A DNA stretch of 64,000 bases from Rhodococcus jostii RHA1 (GTDB lineage Bacteria > Actinomycetota > Actinomycetes > Mycobacteriales > Mycobacteriaceae). The stretch spans positions 4,402,001-4,466,000 of the forward strand of contig NC_008268.1 of assembly GCF_000014565.1 (NCBI RefSeq). Direction: 5' to 3'. The position numbers were made by a program, and so were the translations under genes. The notes below the pieces were generated by a model. It saw nothing but the letters and a program-made list of their open reading frames with translations, did no database searches and had not been told where the DNA came from. Positions 48,101-56,830 of the stretch are shown here, in pieces. Position 1 is the first letter of the stretch. Each line of letters begins with the position of its first letter.

Positions 48101-51100
48101 AGACGTTCGCCGCCGCATAGTTCGCCTGGCCTGCGCCGCCGAGCACCCCCGCCGCCGAGGAGAACAGCACGAACGCCGACACGTCGCGGTCCCGGGTGAG
48201 TTCGTGCAGATGCCAGGCGCCGTCCACCTTGGGACGAAGGACGGCGTGCAACTGGTCCTCGGTCAGGGTGGCGGCGGTGGCGTCCTCGAGCACCCCGGCG
48301 GCGTGGATCACGCCGGACAGGTCGGGAATGCCGGCAAGGAGAGCGGCGACCGCGGCGCGGTCGGCCACGTCGCAGGCGACAGCGCTGACCTCCGCCTCCG
48401 ACTCGGCGAACTCGGCACGCAGTTCGGCCGCGCTCTCGGCATCGAGTGCGTGCCGGCCTGTCAGCACCAGACGGCGCACCCCGTGCCGCGCGACGAGGTG
48501 GCGGGCGATCAGTCTGCCGATGGTTCCCGTGCCGCCGGTGATCAGGACCGTGCCGTCCGGACCGAAGAGTGCCGGTCCCGGTTCGGGTGCCGATGCGGCG
48601 GGCGTCACCGCGGCGAGCATGGGCGCCAGCAGTACACCGTCCCGGATGGCCAGCTGAGGCTCGTTGCAGGCCAGAGCCATGGCGATCAGCGAAGGGTCAC
48701 CGGCGTGTACGTCCAGGTCCACCAGCGTGATGCGGTCCGGGTGCTCGTTCTGCACCGCGCCGATCAGTCCCCACGATGGGGCGGCAGACACGTCGTCGAC
48801 CGGATCGTCGTCGCGGACCGCCACCGCGAGCCTCGTCGTGACCAGCAACCGGGTCTCGGCCAGGCGATCCTCGCGAAGCCAGGACTGGACCGCCCGCAAC
48901 GTCGCCTCCGCGGCGGCGTGCGCGCGGGCCGGCGTGTCCGGTTCGTCGCCCGGTTCGCGGTCGAGCCACAGCACGCGACCTTCCGGATCACCGCCGGCAA
49001 GCGCCTCCTCGAGCGGCATCAGCTCTGCTGGAGCCGTGCTGGACGCACCCACCGGCATCCATTCCACGCGGTAGAGGCTGTCTCGGACCCCGGCGGCGGG
49101 CACGCCCGCTTCCCCGAGCGGCCGCAGTGCCAGCGAATCGGCGGTCAGCACCGGTCCGCCTGCCGCGTCGTACGCGGAGACCCGGTAGCGCTCGGGTCCG
49201 ATAGTGGTGACGTGCACGCGCAGGGCGGTGGCGCCCACGGCGTGCAGCTGCACCTTGTCCCAGGCGAACGGCAGCCGGACACCGGTGTCGGCGGCCCCGA
49301 GCGCAATCACGTGCAGCGCCGCGTCGAGCACCGCCGGATGGATTCCGTATCCCGCGACCGCCGCAGCCGGGTCCTCTCCGCTCAGCCGCACCTCGCCGTA
49401 CAGGTCGTCGCCGCGCCGCCACGCCGCGCGGAGACCACGGAAGGCCGGGCCGTACTCGTAGCCGGCCTCGTCGAGTACGTCGTACAGACCTCGGACGTCG
49501 ATCGGCGTCGAATCGGCGGGCGGCCATTGCTGTTCGGGGGAGTCGGCGGTGTCCACGGCCGCCGTGAGCGTGCCGGTGGCGTGCCGGGTCCACGGGGTGT
49601 CCTGCGCGGCATCGGCAGGCCGGGAGTGCACCGACACCGTGGATCGACCCGATTCGCCGTCGGCCAGCACGCTCACCTGCAGTGCCGCCTCACCCTCGGC
49701 GGGAATCACCAGGGGTGCTTCGATGGCGAGTTCTTCGAGCCGGCCGCACCCCACGCGGTTCCCCGCGTGCAGGGCGAGTTCCACGAAAGCTGTGCCCGGC
49801 AGAATGACCGTGCCGCTGACGCCGTGATCGCTCAGCCACGGAAGGCGTTGTGGCGACAGCAGACCCGTGAACACCGCGCCCCGGCCGTCCCCGAGCTCCA
49901 CCGACGCGGCGAGCATCGGATGCCCACCCGCTTCCATGCCCGTCGACGCGAAATCGCCCTGCGGCACCGGACTTTCCAGCCAGTAGCGGCGGTGCTGGAA
50001 GGCGTACGTAGGGAGGTCCACCCACTGCTGCCGATCGTCGTGCCGAGCCCAGCTCACCCGGTCCCACTCGACGTGCAGTCCGTACACCTGCGCCTCGGCG
50101 AGTGCGGCGGTGAACTGGCGCAGGCCCGCACGGTCGCGCCGGATGGTGCCGACGGCTCGGCCTGCGACGCCCGCAGCGTCGAGGGTTTCCTGCAACGGCA
50201 CGGACAGGACGGGGTGGCTGCACGACTCGACGAACAGTCGGTACCCGTCCGCGGCCAGCGATCTCGTCGCCTGCTCGAAGCGGACCGTCCGTCGCAGATT
50301 GCGGTACCAGTAGTCCGCGTCGAGTGCGGTGCCGTCCAGCACGCCACCGGTCACCGACGAGTAGAACGGAATTCGCGACCGGCGGGGAGTGATCGACGCG
50401 AGGACGTCGAGAATGGGTTCCCGCAGGACGGAGACGTCCGCGCAGTGCGACGCGTATTCCACTGCAATCCGCCTGGCCTGGACGCCGTCGCCCTGCAACT
50501 GCCCGATCAGGGCGTCGAGGGCGTCGACGGGGCCCGAGATCACCGTCGCGGACGGCCCGTTCATCGCCGCGACCTCGACGGCGCCGGCCCAGGGCTGAAT
50601 CTTTTCCCGCACGGTGTCCGCCGGCAGTGCCACCGAGGCCATCCCGCCGCCCCGCCGGGCCGACGCGCCGATCACCCTGCTGCGCGCGGCCACGACGAGC
50701 GCTGCGTCCGAAAGGCTCAGCGCGCCCGCGACATAGGCGGCCGCGATCTCGCCCTGCGAATGTCCGACGACGGCCGCCGGTTCGACGCCGTGGGAACGCC
50801 ACAGTTCCGCGAGACCGACCATCATCGCGAACAGCGCCGGTTGCACCACGTCGACCCGGTCCAGCGCCGCGGGATCGCGGTCGCGCAGCACGTCCAGCAG
50901 CGAGAAGTTGGTGTACGGGGCCAGCGCGTCGGCGCACTCCCGCACGGTGTCGGCGAACACCGGCGACGTGTCCAGGAGTTCGGTGGCCATGCCCACCCAC
51001 TGCGAACCCTGGCCGGGGAAGACGAACACCGGCCGGTCGCCCGCTTCCAACGCCACGCCGGTGACGACGTCGGCGCTGGGCGCGCCTCGGCTGAGTGCGT

Positions 51101-52727
51101 CGAGGCCGTTCAGCAGGCCTTGAGGCCGCGCGCCGATCACGGCGGCGCGGTGGTCGAACGTGGCACGCGACCCCAGCAGTGCGCATGCCACGGCGGCGGG
51201 CGTCAGGCCGGGGTGCTCGGTGACGTAGTCGAGCAACCGCTCGGCCTGGGCGCGCAGCGCCGGCTCGGTGTGGGCCGACACGAACCAGGCCACGACTTCG
51301 TCCGGGGGAGAGTCTGATTCAGACGCCGGCGGCTCGACCGGTGGGGACTCCTCCAGGACGACGTGGGCGTTGGTGCCGCTGATGCCGAACGACGAGACCG
51401 CCGCCCGCCGGGGCCGATCGGATGCCGGCCACTCCCGGTTCTCGGTGAGCAACGACACCGAACCGGCGGACCAGTCGACGTGCGGGGTCGGCCGGTCGAC
51501 GTGCAGAGTCTGGGGCAGGACGCCGTGCCGCATCGCCATGATCATCTTGATCACCCCGGCGACGCCGGCAGCCGCCTGGGTGTGCCCGAGGTTCGACTTC
51601 ACCGAGCCGAGCCACAGCGGCCGGTCGGCGGGGCGGTCGCGGCCGTAACCGGCCAGCAGAGCGGACGCCTCGATCGGATCGCCCAGTTTCGTGCCGGTGC
51701 CGTGCGCCTCGACCACGTCGACGTCGCCCGGGCCGAGTCCCGCATTGGCCAGCGCCTGCGCGATCACCCGCTCCTGAGCCTGCCGGTTAGGGGCGGTCAG
51801 ACCGTTGCTGGCGCCGTCCTGGTTCACGGCGCTGCCGCGGATGACGGCCAGTATCCGGCGACCCTTGCGCTCTGCGTCGGACAGGCGTTCCAACGCGACC
51901 ATCCCCGCGCCCTCGCCCCACGCCGTGCCGTCCGCGGCGGCGGAGAATGCCTTGCACCGGCCGTCCCGAGCCAGCCCGCGCTGGCGGCTGAACTCCACGA
52001 ACACCGCGGGGGTCGCCATGACGGTCGCCCCGCCCGCCAGCGCCAGCTCGCACTCGCCGCTGCGCAGCGCCTGCATGGCGAGGTGGATCGAGACCAGCGA
52101 CGACGAACACGCGGTGTCCACCGTGATCGCGGGACCGTTCAGGCCGAAGCTGTAGGCCACACGGCCGGACGCGACGCTCATGGCGTTGCCGGTGATGAAG
52201 TACCCCTCGAGGTCTTCGGGCGGCATGCCGCCCGCCCGCGCCGCGTAGTCGATGCCGGACAGCCCGGTGAACACGCCCACCTGGCGGCCGTGCACCGACC
52301 GCGGATCGATGCCGGCGTGCTCGAACGTCTCCCAGCTCGTCTCCAGCAGGAGTCGCTGCTGCGGGTCCATCGCCAGCGCCTCGCGCGGCGAGATGCCGAA
52401 GACCTCGGGGTCGAACCCCGCCGGGTCGTCGAGGAAGCTGCCCTGCACCGTGTATGTCTTGCCGGCCTGCTCGGCCGTCGGATCGTAGAGGTCCGCCAGG
52501 CCCCAGCCCCGGTCCTCGGGGAACCCCGCGACGGTGTCGGTGCCGGACTCCACCAGGCGCCACAGATCCCGCGGCGATCGCACCCCGCCGGGGAACCGGC
52601 AGCCCATCCCGATGACGGCGATCGGTTCGCGGCTCACACCCTCGACCTCGCGCAGCTTTTCCCGCGCTTGGTAGAGCTCCGCGGTGACTCGCTTCAGATA
52701 GTCGAGGAGCTTCGCCTGATCGGCCAT
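42144..52727 (-). CDS. Orphan two-module type I polyketide synthase with both docking domains
   Basis: A 3527-residue modular PKS. An N-terminal coiled-coil docking helix ([20 protein letters not shown]) precedes module 1: KS (about 34-455, [15 protein letters not shown]), AT (GHSQGE about 654, specificity YASH, methylmalonyl), DH ([11 protein letters not shown] about 966, with VLDAALHV), KR (TGGTGTIG about 1397, then SSAAG and NYAAAN) and ACP (LGFDSL about 1700). Module 2: KS (about 1762-2185), AT (GHSIGE about 2383, RAFHS, malonyl), a DH that lost its His and Asp ([14 protein letters not shown]), KR (TGGTGTVG about 3100) and ACP (LGFDSL about 3410), then a C-terminal docking domain. No thioesterase, loading module or ER. 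Predicted product: an alpha-methyl-enoyl unit extended by a beta-hydroxy acetate unit. Confidence 0.93.
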   Translation of the reverse strand: MADQAKLLDYLKRVTAELYQAREKLREVEGVSREPIAVIGMGCRFPGGVRSPRDLWRLVESGTDTVAGFPEDRGWGLADLYDPTAEQAGKTYTVQGSFLDDPAGFDPEVFGISPREALAMDPQQRLLLETSWETFEHAGIDPRSVHGRQVGVFTGLSGIDYAARAGGMPPEDLEGYFITGNAMSVASGRVAYSFGLNGPAITVDTACSSSLVSIHLAMQALRSGECELALAGGATVMATPAVFVEFSRQRGLARDGRCKAFSAAADGTAWGEGAGMVALERLSDAERKGRRILAVIRGSAVNQDGASNGLTAPNRQAQERVIAQALANAGLGPGDVDVVEAHGTGTKLGDPIEASALLAGYGRDRPADRPLWLGSVKSNLGHTQAAAGVAGVIKMIMAMRHGVLPQTLHVDRPTPHVDWSAGSVSLLTENREWPASDRPRRAAVSSFGISGTNAHVVLEESPPVEPPASESDSPPDEVVAWFVSAHTEPALRAQAERLLDYVTEHPGLTPAAVACALLGSRATFDHRAAVIGARPQGLLNGLDALSRGAPSADVVTGVALEAGDRPVFVFPGQGSQWVGMATELLDTSPVFADTVRECADALAPYTNFSLLDVLRDRDPAALDRVDVVQPALFAMMVGLAELWRSHGVEPAAVVGHSQGEIAAAYVAGALSLSDAALVVAARSRVIGASARRGGGMASVALPADTVREKIQPWAGAVEVAAMNGPSATVISGPVDALDALIGQLQGDGVQARRIAVEYASHCADVSVLREPILDVLASITPRRSRIPFYSSVTGGVLDGTALDADYWYRNLRRTVRFEQATRSLAADGYRLFVESCSHPVLSVPLQETLDAAGVAGRAVGTIRRDRAGLRQFTAALAEAQVYGLHVEWDRVSWARHDDRQQWVDLPTYAFQHRRYWLESPVPQGDFASTGMEAGGHPMLAASVELGDGRGAVFTGLLSPQRLPWLSDHGVSGTVILPGTAFVELALHAGNRVGCGRLEELAIEAPLVIPAEGEAALQVSVLADGESGRSTVSVHSRPADAAQDTPWTRHATGTLTAAVDTADSPEQQWPPADSTPIDVRGLYDVLDEAGYEYGPAFRGLRAAWRRGDDLYGEVRLSGEDPAAAVAGYGIHPAVLDAALHVIALGAADTGVRLPFAWDKVQLHAVGATALRVHVTTIGPERYRVSAYDAAGGPVLTADSLALRPLGEAGVPAAGVRDSLYRVEWMPVGASSTAPAELMPLEEALAGGDPEGRVLWLDREPGDEPDTPARAHAAAEATLRAVQSWLREDRLAETRLLVTTRLAVAVRDDDPVDDVSAAPSWGLIGAVQNEHPDRITLVDLDVHAGDPSLIAMALACNEPQLAIRDGVLLAPMLAAVTPAASAPEPGPALFGPDGTVLITGGTGTIGRLIARHLVARHGVRRLVLTGRHALDAESAAELRAEFAESEAEVSAVACDVADRAAVAALLAGIPDLSGVIHAAGVLEDATAATLTEDQLHAVLRPKVDGAWHLHELTRDRDVSAFVLFSSAAGVLGGAGQANYAAANVFLDALAQHRRARGLPATSMAWGLWDRPSGMTSHLNAADLDRLQRSGIDTISPESGLALFDAALAVNRPLIVPIRLSTRASRSEGESLPPILRRVLGVRRRRAAAADSPTGLAEELRALDPGERHNRVLDIVTTHVAAVLGHEGKEAIDPERAFKQLGFDSLTAVQLRNQLATATGVRLAATVVFDHPTADALTQELVARLLGDDAAPQPAGPTRARRDDDPIVIVGMACRYPGKVYCPEDLWRLVHDGRNAVGAYPHNRGWNLDEVYDPDPNRAGTTYMKEGGFLYDADEFDAAFFGISPREAIAMDPQHRLLLESAWEALEQAGIRPTAPGLTDTGVYVGLMGGDYGFHLMTQRNVDAEGYLMTGTSNSVASGRISYSLGFTGPAVTVDTACSSSLVAMHLAARALRDGECALALAGGATVMATPGVLIEFSRQRGLASDGRCKPFSDRADGTGLSEGAGMVVLERLSDARRNGHRVLAIIRGSAVNQDGASNGLTAPNGPSQERVIRQALADASLGPTDIDAVEAHGTGTTLGDPIEAQALLAAYGQGRDGRPLWLGSVKSNIGHSQAAAGVAGVIKMVMAMRHGILPPSLHGDVPTRHVDWTAGEVSLLAESVAWPETGRPRRAAVSSFGISGTNSHMILEQPPEDAAPEVSPSTSPLVWVISGKTGDALRAQATRLAEFLDTDESELPDPADLAYSLATTRSGFTHRAAVIGGTFADLRDGLARIVTGRPGGNVVTGTSARGKTAFMFTGQGAQRIGMGRGLYEAYPVFARALDEVCSALDEHVETPVRQVIWDESDGGGATLDSTEYTQPALFAVEVALYRLLRDWGITPDYLIGHSIGEITAAHVAGVFSLPDAAALVGDRGRLMQSTKPGLMIAVRAREEDILPRIDGRVDLAAVNGAESVVLAGSERDVHAVASELSAAGLKTTSLRVERAFHSTLMDPILDQFAAVVARLTAQPPKIPVVSNVTGRVATADDLMSPEYWTRHIRHAVRFHDGVCALDELGVTRLVEVGPGAALAALAAEVVPNTIATLPGRGDETHGIIEAVAAAYVQGATIDWDRVLPGRRRVALPTYAFQRRSYWPTAATRHTGDPTELGLTPADHPLLGAAVTLDDDATLFTGQLSLHRDPWLVPPTIDDGDQPAAGAAKTLLPAVPVELALHAAHHVGLDHIDELTLDHPLVLPPSGLASIRVLVSPPGTDGARTVTISSKSGDLDGPDSWVRNASATIDDVVGPVAAVPQQDPGDTETEVRLDDGTDTTGFGIHPELLQAAIEPLLGWDGWPVTWSGIRLHTVGAEAMTARFTPGPDGRYRVAAVDPAGEPVLTVDALRVAQRAVDGQDAGRSPSLRLHRAAWIPVEVASSERPLGPAVVLDAEGFGDPGVGSTFPGYPDLETLRTAMQSRPDDDDLRPWTVLVGCATEGDHGPDAAHDLCARVLRLLQEWLDDEAVADSPLVIVTRNAMVTDDGQDHDTRPDLAAAAVWGLVGSAQNENPDRFVLIDLDDESDAETAVTSALASGEPQLAVRNGTLRAPRLRRMPAVDEPTPFDPGGTVLVTGGTGTVGSLVARHLVTEHGARHVLLTSRRGPDAEGSDRLRSELSGLGAEVSIVACDMSDASAVAALLAGVPSEHPLTAVIHAAGVIDDGTLASLTPERLDAVLRPKVDAAWNLHLLTANSDVRAFVMFSSLAGILGAPGQANYAAANMFLDALAHHRHALGLPGLSIAWGMWATPSAMTDNLGAIDLARARLSGMIPMPAADGLALLDSALAAGAPTVAAARFDHSGSAAPYVPAPLRGLIRESRPHAAGSDAVVTGASGSGPSDWAQRLADRSIPEQRHLMLDLVRGGAATVLGYDASDSVDPDQAFKELGFDSLAAVALRNHLGAATGLRLPPTMVFDHPSPRAVAEFLRSELVPDPMSVALADVDRLRATIAELGEDSEARSAIAQRLGSLLAEVGTSDDAHAAAVDKIHAATSEEILDLIDRGL

Positions 52728-53076
52728 ATCGCGGTCCTATCCGAGATCCGCCATTGGTTGCGCGGAGACCTCGATTGTATCCGCCACCACCATGCGGAGG
52801 CAGCGGTCCGAGCATCACCTTCGATCGATCTGCCTGGTCAATTCGGGCAGGTCACATGGGATACCCGCCGCTGCTCCGGTCCACACCACTTCCGGTTATT
52901 CGGATGCCCGGCGACCGCGGATGGAGGTAATGTGGCGACTCCGAGCAGGATCCGTATCGAGGAGGTGAGACCTGTGTCCGTTCGTTCAGTTCGGATGCTC
53001 TCACTCCGCGACCGCGCGGTCGTACCGACGTAAGGTGGCCGGGAGAGCGCCCATCGGCATTCCGGAAGGCTCTCCC
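52728..53076. other. Intergenic region between divergent PKS and methyltransferase genes
   Basis: 349 bp that must hold the PKS promoter (minus strand) and that of the methyltransferase gene (plus strand). I see no clear promoter or operator. At 52961-52968 there is a perfect Shine-Dalgarno GGAGGTGA followed by a 19-codon frame (see separate entry). Confidence 0.5.
52974..53033 (+). CDS. Candidate 19-codon small ORF with a perfect Shine-Dalgarno
   Basis: GTG 52974 lies 5 bp after GGAGGTGA (52961-52968), an 8-of-8 match to the 16S anti-Shine-Dalgarno. It encodes VSVRSVRMLSLRDRAVVPT and ends 43 bp before the methyltransferase gene. A second 12-codon frame (MWRLRAGSVSRR) from ATG 52930 terminates inside that Shine-Dalgarno. 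It could be a leader peptide or chance; the strength of the ribosome site is the only support. Confidence 0.35.
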   Translation: MSVRSVRMLSLRDRAVVPT

Positions 53077-53865
53077 ATGTCAGTGTCTCTCTCACCGTCC
53101 CTCGAATTCGTTCTCGTCACGAGGCTTCGCGCCGCCGGCTGTGTGTTCGCCGAGGACGAGGCCCGTTTGATCGTCTCCGCGGCCCGCACGTCCGACGAAC
53201 TCGCGTCGATGCTGGACCGCCGCGTCGCAGGCGTCCCCCTCGAACACGTCCTCGGCTGGGCCGAGTTCTGCGGGCTCAGGATCGCGGTCGATCCGCGGGT
53301 GTTCGTGCCACGTCGTCGTACCGCGTTCCTCGTCGAGCAGGCCGCCGCCCTCGCGGGCCCGCATGCTGTCGTGGCCGACCTGTGCTGTGGTTCGGGCGCG
53401 GTAGGTGCGGCGCTCGCCGAGACGGGCGACGGCATCGAGTTGTATGCGGTGGACATCGACCCCGCCGCCGTCCGCTGCGCGCGACGCAACGTCCCGGACC
53501 CCGGCCGGGTATTCGAGGGCGACCTGTACGAGCCGTTGCCCACCGCGCTGAGGGGAGGCATCGACGTCCTGGTGGCCAACGCCCCGTACGTGCCCACCGA
53601 CGCGATCCGGTTGATGCCGCCGGAGGCCCGGTTCCACGAGCCGCGGGTCTCGCTCGACGGCGGCGCGGACGGGCTCGACATCCAGCGGCGAATGACCCTC
53701 GGGGCGCGCGACTGGCTCGCACCGGGCGGTCATCTCCTGATCGAGACCAGTGCGGGTCAGGCCCCGCTCACCGCGGAGGCGTTCGCGGACGCCGGGTTGA
53801 TCACCCGAGTCGAGACGTCGGACGAGATGGACGCCACCGTCGTCGTCGGCGCCAACCCCAGGTGA
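53077..53865 (+). CDS. HemK/PrmC-like protein methyltransferase with NAPY motif
   Basis: A 262-residue SAM-dependent methyltransferase of the PrmC-related group often named putative N5-glutamine methyltransferase. The N-terminal helical domain ends in VAGVPLEHVLGWAEFCGLRI, the SAM-binding loop is VADLCCGSGAVGAALAET, and the substrate-glutamine motif that is NPPY in PrmC reads NAPYVPTD. Later come GGADGLDIQRRMTLGARDWL and HLLIETSAGQA. ATG 53077 follows GGAAGG. The change of NPPY to NAPY and the absence of prfA nearby argue against it being the main release-factor methylase. Its TGA stop lies within palindrome B4. Confidence 0.85.
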   Translation: MSVSLSPSLEFVLVTRLRAAGCVFAEDEARLIVSAARTSDELASMLDRRVAGVPLEHVLGWAEFCGLRIAVDPRVFVPRRRTAFLVEQAAALAGPHAVVADLCCGSGAVGAALAETGDGIELYAVDIDPAAVRCARRNVPDPGRVFEGDLYEPLPTALRGGIDVLVANAPYVPTDAIRLMPPEARFHEPRVSLDGGADGLDIQRRMTLGARDWLAPGGHLLIETSAGQAPLTAEAFADAGLITRVETSDEMDATVVVGANPR

Positions 53866-53901
53866 GTGCCGAAGCGTCCCGGGGCACGCTTTGTCACTCA
53901 C
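53862..53901. repeat. Palindromic repeat B4 supplying stop codons to two convergent genes
   Basis: Outer arms GTGAGTG (53862-53868) and CACTCAC (53895-53901), inner arms GAAGCGT and ACGCTTT around CCCGGGGC. The TGA of GTGAGTG ends the plus-strand methyltransferase (53863-53865), and the mirrored arm region ends the minus-strand regulator (stop at 53894-53896). Confidence 0.85.
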
Positions 53902-54580
53902 GTGCGGGTGGCTGCTCACTTTCGATCCGCACGCAGCAGTACCCGTCGGCGGGTGCCAGTGTGGCGCGGCGATCCTCGCATCCCGCGCCGTCGAGCAGTC
54001 CGGACAGCAGCGCGAGGTTCATTCCGCACACCATGTCCGTGTGCTGCCGGGCGAGCGCGTGGAACGGGCAGTTGACCAGGACGAGGGTGCCGTCGCTACG
54101 GCGCGGCTCGTAACCGCACGTCGCGAGCGCCGCGAGCAGGTCGTCGTCCGTGCAGCCCGTGTCGGCGCCGAGGCCGCGCCCGAAGTCGTGGGCACGCGCG
54201 GAGAGGGCCGCCCGCGGTGATGCGCCGGTGGCGTCCGCGTCCTCGATAGCCTGGGCGAACAACTCGCCGGCGAGCGCGTACGCACGCTCGGGCAGGTGTA
54301 CCGAGAACTCACGGTCGGACCGTCGGTAGAGCTTGGCGGGCCGCCCCGCGCCCGGACCCGAGCGCCCCCCACGCCGAGCGAACTCGACCGCCAGCAGCCC
54401 CTCGTCGGCCAGCTTCTCGAGATGGAACGCGGACGTCGAGCGGGCGAGTCCCAGCGCCTCGGCGACGTCGTCGCGGCTGACCGGCGTCGCCTGCGCGCGC
54501 ACGTGGTCGTACACCCGCCTGCGCACCGGCTCGTCGAGGGAGGAGACGGCCGAGACGTCCGAGCGTGGAGTGTCGTCCAT
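53894..54580 (-). CDS. SufR-like winged-helix regulator with C-terminal cysteine cluster
   Basis: A 228-residue regulator. The N-terminal winged helix is VYDHVRAQATPVSRDDVAEA, followed by LGLARSTSAFHLEKLADEGL and the wing GRPAKLYRRSDREFSV. The C-terminal domain ends with the SufR-type cluster pattern NCPFHALARQHTDMVCGMNL, then GAGCEDRRATL and GYCCVRIE, where three to four Cys could hold an Fe-S cluster. It is divergent from a DoxX-like gene that it probably represses. Its last codons and stop lie in palindrome B4. Fe-S binding is inferred from the motif only. Confidence 0.8.
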   Translation of the reverse strand: MDDTPRSDVSAVSSLDEPVRRRVYDHVRAQATPVSRDDVAEALGLARSTSAFHLEKLADEGLLAVEFARRGGRSGPGAGRPAKLYRRSDREFSVHLPERAYALAGELFAQAIEDADATGASPRAALSARAHDFGRGLGADTGCTDDDLLAALATCGYEPRRSDGTLVLVNCPFHALARQHTDMVCGMNLALLSGLLDGAGCEDRRATLAPADGYCCVRIESEQPPARE

Positions 54581-54605
54581 GGGCCCATTGTAAAACCGGG
54601 AGACG

Positions 54606-54635
54606 TTGACTTAATTGTGTCGAGAATTCTATAGT
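54606..54635 (+). promoter_or_regulatory. Sigma-70 type promoter of the DoxX-like gene
   Basis: TTGACT (54606-54611) and TATAGT (54630-54635) are near-consensus -35 and -10 boxes 18 bp apart in an unusually AT-rich gap, followed by AAGGAG (54655-54660) and the ATG at 54666. The stretch between TTGAC and GTCAA (54606-54638) is also a loose inverted repeat that might bind the divergent regulator. Confidence 0.7.
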
Positions 54636-54665
54636 CAATATATATAGTTTTTAGAAGGAGTCGTC

Positions 54666-55103
54666 ATGGCTACCAACACACCCCACGAGGTCAGCCACGG
54701 TTCGCACACCCTGGCCGACCCCGGCTATCAGGCCTTCCTCGTGCTGCGCACAGTCTTCACCGTGGCGCCCATCCTGTTCGGCCTGGACAAGTTCACGAAC
54801 TGGCTCACCGACTGGCCCGCCTACCTGGCGCCGTGGATCGACGGCATCCTGCCGGGAACCGCGCAGCAGGGCATGTACGCCGTCGGCGTGATCGAAGTGG
54901 TCGCAGGAATCCTCGTCGCCGTCGCGCCGCGGATCGGCGCCTGGGTCGTCGCGGCCTGGCTGGCCGGAATCATCGTCAACCTGGTCACGCTGTCCGGGTA
55001 CTACGACGTCGCACTGCGCGACTTCGGGTTGCTCGCCGGTGCCGTCGCTCTCGGCCTGCTCGCCGCGGAGTACGGGCGCCCGCTCCGTCACCCGCACGGC
55101 TGA
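54666..55103 (+). CDS. DoxX-like small membrane protein
   Basis: A 145-residue protein with four membrane helices: FLVLRTVFTVAPILFGLDKF, a second in LAPWIDGILPGTAQQGMYAV, VGVIEVVAGILVAVAPRIGA, and WVVAAWLAGIIVNLVTLSGY onward. Layout and the G/LDKF motif fit the DoxX/SURF4-like group, some members of which take part in redox homeostasis. A strong promoter and ribosome site precede it, and the SufR-like regulator is divergent, suggesting induction by oxidative or Fe-S stress. Function uncertain. Confidence 0.75.
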   Translation: MATNTPHEVSHGSHTLADPGYQAFLVLRTVFTVAPILFGLDKFTNWLTDWPAYLAPWIDGILPGTAQQGMYAVGVIEVVAGILVAVAPRIGAWVVAAWLAGIIVNLVTLSGYYDVALRDFGLLAGAVALGLLAAEYGRPLRHPHG

Positions 55104-55173
55104 TCGGTACCGCGGCCCCACGTGAGATGCACCTCATCGACTGTTTCGGGCGACTCGACCGCTCGTAGTCTGT

Positions 55174-56793
55174 GTGGTCGTGTCGCCAGGAGCGCAGGAT
55201 CAGGGAACCGGATCGCGGGATCACGGTGTGCCGATCCCTGCGCCGGCCCCGGCACGCTCGTTGCTTCTGGGGGTGCCGGGGCAGGGTCGGCGCTGGCCGG
55301 GAGTGGTCCGCGCCGGCGTGGCGGCGTGTCTGCCCGCGCTGGCGGGGGTAGCGCTCGGACACTCTGCGGTTGCCGCGACGGCGACTGTGGGAGCCTTCGC
55401 CGTCGTCTACGGCGAGGGCAGGGCGTACCGGGTGCGGTGGCGGGTGGTCTCGATCGCCGCCGCCGTGATGGTGCTCCTCGCCGGTGTCGGCGCCGCGGTC
55501 GGCGCGCTCGTTCACGGCGCGACCGCGGCGGGCGGTTCCCCGCTGTGGGGGATGGCGCTCGTCCTCTCGATGACCGTCGTGGTTGCCGTCTGCGCCTTCG
55601 TCGTCGACGGGTTGCGGCTCGGGGCGCCCGGTGCCTTCCTTCCACTGCTCACGGTGGAGATCTCGTCCGCGCTGCCCGCCCTCGGTGTCTCCGTTTCGGA
55701 GGTGACGTCCTGGGCGGCGGCCGGTGCGGCGTCGGCGTTGCTCGTGTCGATGTCGGGGCTGCTCGCGCGTCCACGCACCCCCGAGCGGGCCGCGGTCGCG
55801 ACCGCGGTCGCCGCGGTCGACGCCGCACTCGCCGACTCGCCCGCACCGAATGCCCGCCGGGACGCGGTGCGGTCGCTGCACGCCGCCTGGCAGTGCCTCC
55901 ACGACGCCGCCCTCGTCGGCCGCGATCATCCGCTCACCCGCACGTTGCGTGCGGCTCACCTGCGGTGCGCCGCCGTGGTCGACGGCCACGACGCGAACCA
56001 CGCCTCCGACGAAGACGACCTGCGGCCGCAGGTCCCGCTGCCCAGGCCGTCGATCCGCTACCGGCTCGCGCGGGCGGCCCATCTCCGGGGCCGGTCCTGG
56101 ACGATCGTCGCGCGACTGCTGGTCGCGTGCCCCGCTGCCGGTCTCCTGGCGCTGGGTCTCGGTGTCGCCCGCCCCGACTGGGCGGTGATCACCGCGGCGA
56201 TGATCCTGCACCAGGGCCCGGACCGGGTGCTGGGGACGTACCGCGGGCTGCACCGGTTCTTCGGAACGGTGCTCGGACTCGCCCTGTTCGCAGCGCTGGC
56301 GACGCTCGACCTGTCGCCGGCCGCGCTGGTACTCGTCGTGGCGCTCCTGATGGCGGGGACGGAAGCCTTCCTCGTCCGCAATTACGGCCTGGCGATGGTG
56401 TTCATCACCCCACTCGCGTTGGTTCTCGGCGGTCTCGGAACGCACGTGGACCTCGTCGCGGTCACCCGGGACCGGCTTCTCGAGACCGTTCTCGGCGTGG
56501 CGGTGGCGCTCCTCGTGCTGTGGACCGTGCTTCCGGGTTCGTACCGGCGGATCCTGCGCGACGCGGACGTCCAGGTGGCCGGGACGATCGGGCGGCTCGG
56601 CGATGCGCGGGAACCGGCCGCCGTCGCGGAACTCTGCCGGGATCTCGAGTTCGATCTGCACAGTTCCACCACCGCCGCGATCACCGCCGCCCACACCGAC
56701 CCGGCGTGGACCCGCGACCGGTGGCCCGAGCACCACCACCTCCACGAGCTCGGCTACCGAATTCTCACCCGGCACTTCGGACCTCGTCTTTAG
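55174..56793 (+). CDS. FUSC-family membrane protein
   Basis: A 539-residue protein with two membrane blocks: about 45-185 (PGVVRAGVAACLPALAGVAL onward) and 305-450 (LLVACPAAGLLALGLGVARP, DWAVITAAMILHQGPDRVLG, HRFFGTVLGLALFAALATLD, LVVALLMAGTEAFLVRNYGL). This is the half-repeat design of the fusaric-acid resistance/aromatic-acid efflux (FUSC) family. Two alternative GTG starts (55174 and 55180) give almost the same product. It probably exports aromatic or amphipathic compounds; no periplasmic adaptor is nearby. Followed within 40 bp by ggt. Confidence 0.82.
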   Translation: MVVSPGAQDQGTGSRDHGVPIPAPAPARSLLLGVPGQGRRWPGVVRAGVAACLPALAGVALGHSAVAATATVGAFAVVYGEGRAYRVRWRVVSIAAAVMVLLAGVGAAVGALVHGATAAGGSPLWGMALVLSMTVVVAVCAFVVDGLRLGAPGAFLPLLTVEISSALPALGVSVSEVTSWAAAGAASALLVSMSGLLARPRTPERAAVATAVAAVDAALADSPAPNARRDAVRSLHAAWQCLHDAALVGRDHPLTRTLRAAHLRCAAVVDGHDANHASDEDDLRPQVPLPRPSIRYRLARAAHLRGRSWTIVARLLVACPAAGLLALGLGVARPDWAVITAAMILHQGPDRVLGTYRGLHRFFGTVLGLALFAALATLDLSPAALVLVVALLMAGTEAFLVRNYGLAMVFITPLALVLGGLGTHVDLVAVTRDRLLETVLGVAVALLVLWTVLPGSYRRILRDADVQVAGTIGRLGDAREPAAVAELCRDLEFDLHSSTTAAITAAHTDPAWTRDRWPEHHHLHELGYRILTRHFGPRL

Positions 56794-56830
56794 CCGGTCG
56801 GCACCGGATCCCCGCTGTTAGGGTTCGGTG

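Noticed and set aside
43188..51317. Very long open frames on the plus strand opposite the polyketide synthase (for example 43188-46274 and 46899-51317)
   Set aside because: Antisense frames stay open in GC-rich coding DNA. Their translations are Arg/Gly/Asp-rich, with no domains, while the minus strand shows a complete PKS.
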